Shown here: positions 34,535-42,065 of the stretch, one piece after another | Layout: the number at the start of each line of letters is the position of its first letter | Position numbering within the stretch: position 1 is the first letter of the stretch | NCBI GenBank assembly: GCA_050260355.1 | Contig: JBLNBZ010000113.1 | Location: 1-48,927, forward strand | Direction: 5' to 3' | Origin: CADEFX01 sp050260355 | GTDB taxonomy: Bacteria; Pseudomonadota; Alphaproteobacteria; Rhizobiales; Hyphomicrobiaceae | DNA: 48,927 bases | Made by a program: the position numbers and the translations under genes | The notes under the pieces: generated by a model | The model's database searches: none | Seen by the model: the letters and a program-made list of their open reading frames with translations, nothing else | What the model was told of the DNA's origin: nothing

Positions 34535-36397
34535 TCACCGACGAAGCGTCCCGCCGAGTTGTTTCGCAACATTGGCCTCCAGCCACCAGGTTTCACGCCA
34601 GCCGGGGGCTTGGGAGGGGAACTTGCTCGGCCTGCCGAATTTGTCCCAGTAGGCGACCCATTCGCTCGGCCGGTACCACTGCAGGATGGCATAATGGTTC
34701 CATAACAGCACGCGATCGAGTGCACGCGTGGCAGCAACCACATCCTCGCGGGTCGGAGCATAGATGATCTGCTCGATGAGGAAATCGACGGCGGGGTTCT
34801 TGATGCCGGTGCGGTTGCGGCTCGCCGGCTTGTCCGCTGCCTCCGATCCCCAGAACTCGCGCTGCTCGTTTCCGGGCGCATGCGTCTGGCTGTAGATATC
34901 GGTGATCATGTCGAAATCGAAGGACTTCACGCGCTGCTCGTACTGCGGCGCATCGATCATGCGGATCGTGAAACGGATGCCAAGCTTCTCCAGTGACTGC
35001 TTGAAGGGCAAGAGAATGCGGTCGAACGCGGTATCGTAGTTGAGAAACTCGATTGAGAGGATCTCGCCGGTCTGGCGGTTCCTGCGCTCCGATCCTTGCA
35101 GCACCCAGCCCGCCTGATCGAGCAGCCGGCTGGCTTCGCGAAGATTGGAGCGGACTTGCTCGGGCGTGGCATTGACCGGGCTCTTGTACTCAGTTGTGAA
35201 TACCTCGGCCGGAACCTTGTCGCGGACTTTCTCGAGAAGCTCGAGCTCGCGTCCTGTCGGTAGGCCCTTGGCCGCCAGCTCCGAGTTGTCGAAGTAGCTG
35301 CTGAGCCGCGTGTAGAGACCGTTGAAGAGCGTCCTGTTGGCGCTCTCGAAATCGAATGCGAGCTCCAGCGCCTGCCGTACGCGCGGGTCGGCGAACTTGG
35401 TGCGGCGCAGATTGAAAATGAAAGCCTGGGCGGCTGCCACTGTCGCTTGTGGGATCTCGAGCCGCTTCACGCGGCCGTCGCGCGCGGCGGGGAACGTGTA
35501 CTCGGTTGCCCACCGCTTCGAGCTGCCCTCCTGCGTGAGGTCGATCTCGCCGGCCTTGAAGGCCTCGAACGCCGGGACGTCGTCGCGATAGCTGGCGAAC
35601 CGGATTTCGTCGTAGTTCCACATGCCGCGGTTGATCGGCATGTCGGCCGCCCAGTAGTTCCTCACCCGCTCGTAGGAGATCGACCGCCCGGCATCCACAG
35701 ATTTGATGCGATACGGGCCAGAGCCGACCGGCGGATCCAGTGTGGTCGCCGTGATGTCGCGCGGTTCTCCGGCCTCTGTCTTGCCTGTCCAATAGTGCCG
35801 AGGCGCGATCTGCAGTTGCGAGACGGTGAAGGGCAAGTCCCGGTTGCCCGGGCGGGCAAACCGGAATCTCACCTCTCGCTCGCCGGTCTTTTCGACCTTG
35901 ACCACGTCACGGTAGGTGATGGCCCGTACCGGGTCCGCCTTGATCTGCGACTGGAACGAGAAAACTACGTCCTCCGCAGTAATCGGGGTTCCGTCCTGGA
36001 ACCGCGCAGCAGGGTTCAGCCCGAACGTAGCGGACGAATAGTCATCGGGGTATGACACCCACTCCGCAATCAGTCCGTAGGCGGTAGCGGGTTCATCGAG
36101 GCTCGCCGCCATAAGACTGTCGTGCAGCAGGGCAAGCCCAGACGCCGGCAGGCCCTTAAAAGTAAACGGATTGAGATTGTCGAACCCGCCGATGTCGGCC
36201 AGCCGGAGCGTGCCGCCCTTGGGCGCATCCGGGTTCACGAAGTCGAAATTCTTGAAGTCGGGGCCGAACTTGACTGCCCCGACGCGCGATATGGCGTAGT
36301 GCCGGACCGGCTCGGCCATTGTCGGGGCGGTGAGGCCGAACAGGCCCAGTATCAGCAAGGCAGCCGCAAGTGCGAACTCTCGAAGTACGATACGCAT
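34535..36397 (-). CDS. YejA-like substrate-binding protein, copy 3 (first gene of the operon)
   Basis: A family-5 solute-binding protein of about 620 residues with signal peptide LREFALAAALLILGLFGLTAPTMA. It opens HYAISRVGAVKFGPDFKNFDFVNPDAPKGGTL and contains LMAASLDEPATAYGLIAEWVSYPDD, FQDGTPITAEDVVFSF and the C-terminal LLWNHYAILQWYRPSEWVAYWDKFGRPS. It shares more local identity with copy 2 (e.g. AEWVS, QREFWGSEAADK) than with copy 1. The ATG at 36397 is chosen for the signal peptide. Upstream is a 201-bp gap with a sigma-54-like promoter. Confidence 0.93.
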   Translation of the reverse strand: MRIVLREFALAAALLILGLFGLTAPTMAEPVRHYAISRVGAVKFGPDFKNFDFVNPDAPKGGTLRLADIGGFDNLNPFTFKGLPASGLALLHDSLMAASLDEPATAYGLIAEWVSYPDDYSSATFGLNPAARFQDGTPITAEDVVFSFQSQIKADPVRAITYRDVVKVEKTGEREVRFRFARPGNRDLPFTVSQLQIAPRHYWTGKTEAGEPRDITATTLDPPVGSGPYRIKSVDAGRSISYERVRNYWAADMPINRGMWNYDEIRFASYRDDVPAFEAFKAGEIDLTQEGSSKRWATEYTFPAARDGRVKRLEIPQATVAAAQAFIFNLRRTKFADPRVRQALELAFDFESANRTLFNGLYTRLSSYFDNSELAAKGLPTGRELELLEKVRDKVPAEVFTTEYKSPVNATPEQVRSNLREASRLLDQAGWVLQGSERRNRQTGEILSIEFLNYDTAFDRILLPFKQSLEKLGIRFTIRMIDAPQYEQRVKSFDFDMITDIYSQTHAPGNEQREFWGSEAADKPASRNRTGIKNPAVDFLIEQIIYAPTREDVVAATRALDRVLLWNHYAILQWYRPSEWVAYWDKFGRPSKFPSQAPGWRETWWLEANVAKQLGGTLRR

Positions 36398-36477
36398 AAG
36401 GGTCGGCGTCGAATCCCTTTCCTCGAGCCGGTGCAGGCACGAGCGACGCCCGTCGGCCATGCAATCAGGATGAGAAC

Positions 36478-36495
36478 ATGCAGGCGCAATGCCAA
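36478..36495 (-). promoter_or_regulatory. Candidate sigma-54 promoter of the Yej operon
   Basis: On the minus strand TTGGCATTGCGCCTGCAT shows the -24 GG and -12 GC dinucleotides exactly 10 bp apart, with TGGCA and TGCA around them (consensus TGGCAC-N5-TTGCA). It lies about 80 bp upstream of the first binding-protein ATG, leaving a leader of about 70 nt. Read by eye; no enhancer-binding protein gene is seen nearby. Confidence 0.45.
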
Positions 36496-36598
36496 GTTAA
36501 TTCTTGTCCACACAGCACGCCACAAATGAGGCGCGCACGCGACTTTGAGCCGAGCCTGCGGCCAGCCCAACAGCCTACGCCGATTTGGCGGCGAACCG

Positions 36599-37144
36599 CT
36601 ACTGCGGCAGCGGAGCCGGATTGTCCGACAGCGTCCGCAAATACGCGAGCAGATCGGCAAGGTCGGCGTTGTCAGAGATGCCGATGAACGCCATCTTGTT
36701 GCCCGGGATGGCACCCTTGGGGTCGTGCAGATATTTCGCCAGCTCCTCGAACGTCCACTTGCCGCCATGTGAGTTCATCGCGGGCGAATAGGCGAAGCCG
36801 GCGTGCTTGCCGACATCCCGGCCGACGATGCCGTAGAGGTTCGGTCCAACCTTGTTGGGGCCGCCCTTCTCCGGTGTGTGGCAGGCCATGCACTTCTTGA
36901 AAGTATCCTGCCCGGCCTCGGCTTTGGCCTTTGGCAGCAGCGCTGCGACCTGCGCGAACTCAAACTTCGGAGCCTCTGCTGCGGCGCCACCGGCCTCACC
37001 GCCTTTCGGCAGCGGCAGTGTGTAAGCCGCCTTCTCCAGGTGCTGATGCCCCTCGGCGATCTGCAGAAGCGTCCTGCCTCCGAATACGAATAGCAGAGCC
37101 GTCAGGACCGCACCCGCGATCTTGTTGAACTCGAAAGCGTTCAT
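36599..37144 (-). CDS. Membrane-anchored cytochrome c family protein (class I)
   Basis: A 181-residue cytochrome c with an uncleaved N-terminal anchor (FNKIAGAVLTALLFVFGGRTLL) and a periplasmic haem domain. The haem motif is KKCMACHTPEKGGPNKVGPNLYG, the distal Met is in GNKMAFIGI, and the fold ends ADLLAYLRTLSD. This arrangement matches the CycM-type cytochromes of alphaproteobacteria, which pass electrons from the bc1 complex to terminal oxidases. The ATG at 37144 is clear and a good promoter lies upstream. It is divergent from kdsB, a neighbourhood common in Hyphomicrobiales. Confidence 0.93.
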   Translation of the reverse strand: MNAFEFNKIAGAVLTALLFVFGGRTLLQIAEGHQHLEKAAYTLPLPKGGEAGGAAAEAPKFEFAQVAALLPKAKAEAGQDTFKKCMACHTPEKGGPNKVGPNLYGIVGRDVGKHAGFAYSPAMNSHGGKWTFEELAKYLHDPKGAIPGNKMAFIGISDNADLADLLAYLRTLSDNPAPLPQ

Positions 37145-37211
37145 CGCTGCCGATATCCCGTTCGTCGCGTCAGCCGCGTCTCAGATTGAGAAGTTCCCCG
37201 AAAGCGGCGCC

Positions 37212-37239
37212 ACTATAGGTGTTCGCATCATGCTTGCAA
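37212..37239 (-). promoter_or_regulatory. Candidate sigma-70-type promoter of the cytochrome c gene
   Basis: On the minus strand TTGCAA (37234-37239), 16 bp, then TATAGT (37212-37217), giving a leader of about 60 nt before the ATG at 37144. Five of six -10 bases match consensus. Confidence 0.5.
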
Positions 37240-37310
37240 CAGAAGTTGAACCTGTTCTAGGAGGTTGCACCGAGACTAATTGTCACTTCTCGGACAAGAC
37301 TTGGGGTCGC

Positions 37311-38075
37311 ATGGCGGGCGCTCTGCTCATCATACCGGCGCGCATGCAGGCTACGCGCCTGCCCGGCAAGCCGCTCGCGGACATCAACGGCCAGCCCATG
37401 ATCGTTCACGTGTGGCGCCGGGCGATGGAGGCAAAGGCCGGCCGCGTCGTTGTGGCGACCGACAGCGAGGAGATTTTGAGGGTCGTGCAGGCCGCGGGAG
37501 GCGAAGCCGTCATGACCCGCGCCGACCACGTCTCAGGCACCGATCGGGTGTTCGAGGCGGCAACGCGTGTCGATCCGGATCGCCGTTTTGAGGTCGTGGT
37601 GAACGTGCAGGGCGACATGCCGACGCTCGATCCGCGGCTCGTGCAGGCTTGCATCGCGCCCCTGGCCACGCCCTTGCAGGACGGCGGACCTCACATCGCC
37701 ACCATTGCGGCGGCCATCACCGACGCGCGGCTGCGCAAGGACCCCAACGTCGTCAAGGTGGTGGGCTCGCCCATCAAGGGAGCCGATCGGCTCCGGGCCA
37801 TCTATTTTACGCGCGCAGAGGCCCCCTACGGCGAGGGTCCGCTGTTTCATCATGAAGGCATGTACGCCTACCGCCGGGCGGCCCTGGAGCGGTTCGTCTC
37901 CCTGCCACCGTCGATCTTGGAGCTTCGCGAGCGCCTGGAACAGCTTCGGGCCATCGAGGATGGAATGCGCATCGAGGTAGCGCTCGTTGACAGGGTTCCG
38001 CTCGGTGTCAATACTCCGGAGGAGTTGGAGCTGGCCCGGCAAGTCGTCTACGCGCGCGAGCCTGTAAGCTCATGA
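37311..38075 (+). CDS. kdsB: 3-deoxy-manno-octulosonate cytidylyltransferase (CMP-KDO synthetase)
   Basis: A 254-residue enzyme that makes CMP-Kdo from CTP and Kdo for lipopolysaccharide inner core. The nucleotidyltransferase signature IIPARMQATRLPGKPL is at 7-22. Further KdsB landmarks are GRVVVATDSEEI, TRADHVSGTDRVFEA, VVNVQGDMPTLDP, and HHEGMYAYRRAALERF, and the C-terminal LGVNTPEELELAR. The ATG at 37311 gives the family start; the longer frame to 37122 is leader sequence. It is followed by pheA after 24 bp. Confidence 0.96.
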   Translation: MAGALLIIPARMQATRLPGKPLADINGQPMIVHVWRRAMEAKAGRVVVATDSEEILRVVQAAGGEAVMTRADHVSGTDRVFEAATRVDPDRRFEVVVNVQGDMPTLDPRLVQACIAPLATPLQDGGPHIATIAAAITDARLRKDPNVVKVVGSPIKGADRLRAIYFTRAEAPYGEGPLFHHEGMYAYRRAALERFVSLPPSILELRERLEQLRAIEDGMRIEVALVDRVPLGVNTPEELELARQVVYAREPVSS

Positions 38076-38099
38076 ATTGGCTGGCTTGATCATTTTGCC

Positions 38100-39017
38100 A
38101 TGAACACCCCCCACCAAGGCCCTGCGAGGGTCGCACCCTCCAGTCGCGATCTGCCGCGCCGCATCGCGTATCAGGGCGAGCCTGGTGCCAACTCACACCT
38201 GGCGTGCCAGGAGGTCTACCGCGAGCTCGAGCCGCTCGCGTGCCAGACGTTCGAGGACGCGATCGCCGCGGTGAAGTCGGGCGATGCCTGCTACGCCATG
38301 ATCCCGATCGAGAATTCGCTCGCCGGGCGCGTCGCCGACATCCACCATCTGCTGCCGAGCTCCGGTTTGTACATTGTTGGCGAGCACTTCCTTCCCATCC
38401 GCTTCCAGCTCATGGGACTCAAGGGGAGCAAGCTCGGGCAGATCACAGATGTGTACAGCCACGTCCATGCCTTGGGGCAATGCCGCAAGATCGTACGCAA
38501 GCATGGCTTCAGGGCGCACGTTGCCGGAGACACCGCCGGTGCCGCGCGGCAGGTCGCCGACTGGAAGGACCCGACGCGGGCCGCGCTCGCGCCGCGGCTC
38601 GCCGCCGAGATCTACGGGCTCGACATCCTGGCCGAGGACGTGGAGGACGAGCGGCACAATACGACCCGCTTTGTGATTCTGTCGGCCGAGCCTGACAGGG
38701 TCGAGCCTGACGGCGGCCTGACGGTCACCACGTTCATCTTCAACGTGCGCAACGTGCCTGCCGCGCTCTACAAGGCCTTGGGGGGCTTCGCCACCAACGG
38801 CATCAACATGACCAAGCTCGAGTCCTACCAGGTGAACGGCGAGTTCGTGGCCACGATGTTCTACGCCGACATCGAAGGACACCCGGACGAGCGCCCGGTT
38901 CAGCTTGCGCTCGAGGAGCTGTCGTTCTTCTCCACCGAGCTGCGTATCCTCGGCTCCTACCGCGCCAGCCCGTATCGGGCGGAGATTGCCCGCAAGGCGC
39001 GCGCCCGCAGGGACTGA
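38100..39017 (+). CDS. pheA: Prephenate dehydratase
   Basis: A 305-residue monofunctional prephenate dehydratase, which converts prephenate to phenylpyruvate in phenylalanine synthesis. The catalytic domain (about 20-205) starts RIAYQGEPGANSHLAC, contains PIENSLAGRVADIHHLL, and ends with the catalytic NTTRFVIL. An ACT regulatory domain follows (about 213-290; TFIFNVRNVPAALYKALGGFATNGINMTKLESYQV), where ESYQ replaces the ESRP Phe-binding motif of enteric enzymes. There is no chorismate mutase domain. It is probably co-transcribed with kdsB. Confidence 0.96.
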   Translation: MNTPHQGPARVAPSSRDLPRRIAYQGEPGANSHLACQEVYRELEPLACQTFEDAIAAVKSGDACYAMIPIENSLAGRVADIHHLLPSSGLYIVGEHFLPIRFQLMGLKGSKLGQITDVYSHVHALGQCRKIVRKHGFRAHVAGDTAGAARQVADWKDPTRAALAPRLAAEIYGLDILAEDVEDERHNTTRFVILSAEPDRVEPDGGLTVTTFIFNVRNVPAALYKALGGFATNGINMTKLESYQVNGEFVATMFYADIEGHPDERPVQLALEELSFFSTELRILGSYRASPYRAEIARKARARRD

Positions 39018-39110
39018 TGCGCTACTGCCTGATGTGGGCGAGGCCTTTCGGCGGCGCTCGTGCCGTCAGCATGTACAAGTCGCGCGATCGGGGGCGCGAT
39101 CATGACGCCT

Positions 39111-40049
39111 TCATCCTGGCAGTTTCTGCTCGACGAAGCTGCGAATCAGCGCATTGGCAATGGCATGAGGTCCCGGCGCCGTCAGTCCCTCCGGATGGGA
39201 GTGCTCGAGCATCATCTGCGCCTCCTCGCGGCTGAACCAGCGCGCCTCCGCGATCTCATTCTTGTCGATGTGGATCTCCGTCGTCTCCGCATGCCCGACG
39301 CAGCCCAGCATCAGTGAATGCGGGAACGGCCAAGGCTGACTGGAATGGTACGCCACCTTGCCGACTCTGATCGACGTCTCCTCGAGCACCTCGCGGCGAA
39401 CCGCGTGCTCGATGTCCTCACCCGGCTCGAGAAATCCTGCGAGCGTTGACCACATCTTTTCGGCGTAGCGGTACTCATGGGCGAGAATGCAGCGGTTGCC
39501 GTCTGTGACCAGCATGATCACCACCGGATCCGTACGCGGAAAACTGTCCAGGCCGCAGCCCCAGCACTTCTTGCGCCAACCACCATCCTTAGTGAGAAGC
39601 GTCGAGCCGCACCTGCCGCAGCAGCGGGCGTTCTCGTGCCATTGCGCCAGCGCACGGGCCTGCCCGGCCAGCGACAACTCCTCAGGGGTCAGAGCGCCTT
39701 GCATCGCAAGTGAACGCAGATCGACCGCCGGTCGCAGAAACTGCACGGCGTCGGATGTTGCCCGGGCCAGATGATCCGTAATCGACAGCGCAAAATGCGC
39801 AACGTTCTCGGCGTCGATGCCGAGGAACATCGCGTCGCTGACGGGCAGCCCCAGCGCACCCACCTCTCGGCCTGAAAGCCAGCGCAATTGCGAGGCGCTC
39901 CGATCTGGCCCGGATATGATCACCGGCTTCAGATCAACCAGCAGCAGAAAGCGTGTTCGGGGGTCCGCGACGTGGGCTTTCAACCAGGCCTCGTCAGCCC
40001 GCCGCGGGCCAGCGCGATCGAGCAAGGTCGTTGCGGCAACGGTCGGCAT
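39111..40049 (-). CDS. nudC: NAD(+) diphosphatase / NADH pyrophosphatase (Nudix)
   Basis: A 312-residue Nudix hydrolase that splits NAD(H) into NMN(H) and AMP and can remove NAD caps from RNA. A zinc ribbon with C144, C147, C162 and C165 (CCGRCG ... CWGCG) precedes the Nudix domain. The Nudix box occupies 205-227 (G-x5-E-x7-REVLEE). The NADH-specific SQPWPFPHSLM motif follows at 237-247. The ATG at 40049 has GAGGAG upstream; a longer frame would cross the divergent promoter. It is convergent with pheA. Confidence 0.95.
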   Translation of the reverse strand: MPTVAATTLLDRAGPRRADEAWLKAHVADPRTRFLLLVDLKPVIISGPDRSASQLRWLSGREVGALGLPVSDAMFLGIDAENVAHFALSITDHLARATSDAVQFLRPAVDLRSLAMQGALTPEELSLAGQARALAQWHENARCCGRCGSTLLTKDGGWRKKCWGCGLDSFPRTDPVVIMLVTDGNRCILAHEYRYAEKMWSTLAGFLEPGEDIEHAVRREVLEETSIRVGKVAYHSSQPWPFPHSLMLGCVGHAETTEIHIDKNEIAEARWFSREEAQMMLEHSHPEGLTAPGPHAIANALIRSFVEQKLPG

Positions 40050-40087
40050 CAGGCGCTCCTCCCCTCGGCAAAAGAGCATACCGGCCA

Positions 40088-40132
40088 TATGCGCGCAACG
40101 GCGTGGCGCTGGGTTGACGGAGAGCGCGCATA
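40088..40132. promoter_or_regulatory. Perfect 9-bp inverted repeat in the nudC/TRAP divergent gap
   Basis: TATGCGCGC (40088-40096) and GCGCGCATA (40124-40132) are perfect inverted repeats separated by 27 bp in the 219-bp region between nudC and the TRAP binding-protein gene. It may be a regulator site spanning the nudC promoter, or a weak large-loop hairpin. Confidence 0.35.
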
Positions 40133-40229
40133 AGCACGGCGAGAGACAAAAGGCAAGCGAGGCCCAAGTTATTCTTTTTGCCTGATCGATCCCACATGTG
40201 ATTGACGAAACCACATTATTTCGTGCAAC

Positions 40230-40250
40230 CTTGGCTAGACAAAAGCCAAG
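40230..40250 (+). promoter_or_regulatory. Inverted repeat in the TRAP operon leader
   Basis: CTTGGCT (40230-40236) and AGCCAAG (40244-40250) form a 7-bp stem with a 7-nt loop directly before the ribosome site AGGGAGG. It could be an operator or a leader hairpin that controls translation of the binding protein. Confidence 0.4.
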
Positions 40251-40268
40251 AAGATTAGGGAGGACGGC

Positions 40269-41375
40269 ATGGTAAGAGCCCCGGAAGCTGGGTTCATTAC
40301 GGCATTGAGTCTGGGCGTTGCGCTGCTGGTCGGCGGCCCGGCTGCGGCCCAGACCAAGACGCTCAAGATGCAAGCGACTTGGCCCGCATCGCAGACCCTC
40401 TACGAGAACTTCGTCGATTGGGGCAAGCGGGTCGAGCAATTGACCGCCGGTCGCATCAAGATCGAGACGATGCCCGCCGGTCAGGTCGTCCCCGCGTTCG
40501 AAGTTCTCGACGCAACGCACAAGAGAGTCATCGACGGCGCCCATACTTGGCCGGGTTACTGGGTCGGCAAGAACAAGGCCGCCATACTATTCTCAGGCGG
40601 TCCCGGTGGTCCGTTGGGTATGGACTACATCGACTACCTCGGCTGGATGTGGAATGGCGGTGGGCAAGAGCTCTACAACAAGTTCTATCGCGAGACGCTC
40701 AAGCTGAACGTCGTGGCTTTCCACGTCTTGCCGTCAGGCCCGCAGGCGCTGGGTTGGTTCAAGAAGAAGATCGAGAACCTGGCTGACTTCAAGGGCCAGA
40801 AGTGCCGCCAGACCGGCATCGCAGCCGAGATTTTTAACGAGATGGGCATGCGCACGGTCAATATGCCGGGCGGTGAAATTGCGCCCGCAGCCGAGCGTGG
40901 CACGATCGATTGTGCCGAGTGGGTAGGCGGAATCGAGGACTTGCGGTTCGGCTTCCACAACATCTGGAAGTGGCACTATGCCCCGTCCCTGCACGAGTCG
41001 GTGACGATCGGCGAGATCCTCATCAACGGTGACGTTTGGAAGGAAATCAGCCCACTCGACCAGGAGCTGATGAAAGCGGCGGCTACCGAGACGCTCTTCA
41101 AGTGGTGGGCGAAATGGCAAAAGCAGAATGCTGAGGCAGTCATCGAGCTGCGAGAGAAGCACAAGGTCAACATCGAGCAGACGCCGCCGGAAATCTTGAA
41201 AGAGTTTCTGGCCGCTTGGGATCGGGTCGCCGCCAAGGAAGCGGCGAGCAATCCGGTCTTCAAGGAGGTCTGGGAATCGCAGAAGGCGTACGCGTCGGTC
41301 GTGGTGCCCGGCAAACGCCTCTACTTCCCGAATTACGCTCTCGCGGCCGAGCACTACTGGCCAGAGAAGAAGTAG
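40269..41375 (+). CDS. TRAP transporter substrate-binding protein (DctP family)
   Basis: A 368-residue periplasmic binding protein with signal peptide ending near GGPAAAQ. The mature part begins TKTLKMQATWPASQTLYENFVDWGKRVEQLTAGRIKIETMPAGQVVPAFEVLDA and continues with the DctP core (LGWFKKKIENLADFKGQKCR, GMRTVNMPGGEIAPAAERGTIDCAEWVGGIEDLRFGFH). The GWFKK and EWVGG segments resemble the TakP-like group that binds 2-oxo acids or mono-carboxylates, so such a ligand is likely but not proven. A strong ribosome site (GGGAGG) precedes the ATG. It is the first gene of a complete TRAP operon. Confidence 0.94.
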   Translation: MVRAPEAGFITALSLGVALLVGGPAAAQTKTLKMQATWPASQTLYENFVDWGKRVEQLTAGRIKIETMPAGQVVPAFEVLDATHKRVIDGAHTWPGYWVGKNKAAILFSGGPGGPLGMDYIDYLGWMWNGGGQELYNKFYRETLKLNVVAFHVLPSGPQALGWFKKKIENLADFKGQKCRQTGIAAEIFNEMGMRTVNMPGGEIAPAAERGTIDCAEWVGGIEDLRFGFHNIWKWHYAPSLHESVTIGEILINGDVWKEISPLDQELMKAAATETLFKWWAKWQKQNAEAVIELREKHKVNIEQTPPEILKEFLAAWDRVAAKEAASNPVFKEVWESQKAYASVVVPGKRLYFPNYALAAEHYWPEKK

Positions 41376-41386
41376 GCCCGCCGAGC

Positions 41387-41412
41387 CGAGGCCGCGTCCA
41401 GACGCGGCCTCG
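41387..41412 (+). terminator. Near-perfect 12-bp palindromic stem-loop between dctP and dctQ genes
   Basis: CGAGGCCGCGTC, CA, GACGCGGCCTCG: a 26-nt palindrome 12 nt after the binding-protein stop. No U-tract follows, so it is probably an mRNA-stabilising element that allows excess binding protein over membrane subunits. Confidence 0.6.
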
Positions 41413-41506
41413 ATGGAACGCAAAATCAAGCCGTCGGCAGCCCAACGCAACCCAGCGAACTGCCGTCGGCCAAGAAGCGTAGGCGAATGCAGTTTCGGGG
41501 CAATGC

Positions 41507-42058
41507 ATGGCACAGCCGTCTTCGGGCTACCTTTTGACGATACGCGTGATCGACAAGATCACCGAATGGACCGGGTATCTCTTCACGCTCATCATCATTC
41601 CACTGATCTTTGCCAACGTGACCGAGGTCTTCCGTCGCTATGTGATGGATGACCCGACGATCTGGGCGCTTGACGTGACCACCATGTCGTACGGGGCTCT
41701 GTTCATGCTCGGCTGCGCCTACGCGCTGCTCAAGGGCGCGCATGTGCGCACGGACATGCTGTGGGACAAGTTCTCGACACGCAAGAAAGGATGGATCGAC
41801 ACTATCGCCTATGTGTTCTTCTTCCTGCCGACTATGGCGATCCTGTTCTTCATGTCGGTCGACGACTTCCTTTATTCATGGAGCATCAACGAGAAGTCGA
41901 ATTCGGGGGCCTGGCAGCCCGTCATCTGGCCATTACGCGCGGTGATCCCTATCACGGCCGCTCTGCTGTTCATGCAGGGTGTCTCTGAGTTGTTGAAGAG
42001 CTTGTGGGCCGCGCGCACGGGCGAAGAGCTCGTGCATCACGAGAAGATCGAGATCTGA
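41507..42058 (+). CDS. TRAP transporter small permease (DctQ family)
   Basis: A 183-residue membrane protein with four hydrophobic helices: WTGYLFTLIIIPLIFANVTEVF, TTMSYGALFMLGCAYALL, the IAYVFFFLPTMAILFFM segment, and PLRAVIPITAALLFMQGVSELL. The GAHVRTDMLWDKFS loop is typical of DctQ. This small subunit joins the large permease in sodium-driven import. It follows the stem-loop after dctP by about 95 bp and is 7 bp before the DctM gene, so all three are one operon. Confidence 0.94.
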   Translation: MAQPSSGYLLTIRVIDKITEWTGYLFTLIIIPLIFANVTEVFRRYVMDDPTIWALDVTTMSYGALFMLGCAYALLKGAHVRTDMLWDKFSTRKKGWIDTIAYVFFFLPTMAILFFMSVDDFLYSWSINEKSNSGAWQPVIWPLRAVIPITAALLFMQGVSELLKSLWAARTGEELVHHEKIEI

Positions 42059-42065
42059 GGCCAGC

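Noticed and set aside
40231..40246. GG-N10-GC spacing upstream of the TRAP binding-protein gene as a sigma-54 promoter
   Set aside because: The -12 half (AAAGCC) is poor, and the start of transcription would fall on the ribosome site. The spacing is explained by the CTTGGCT/AGCCAAG inverted repeat.
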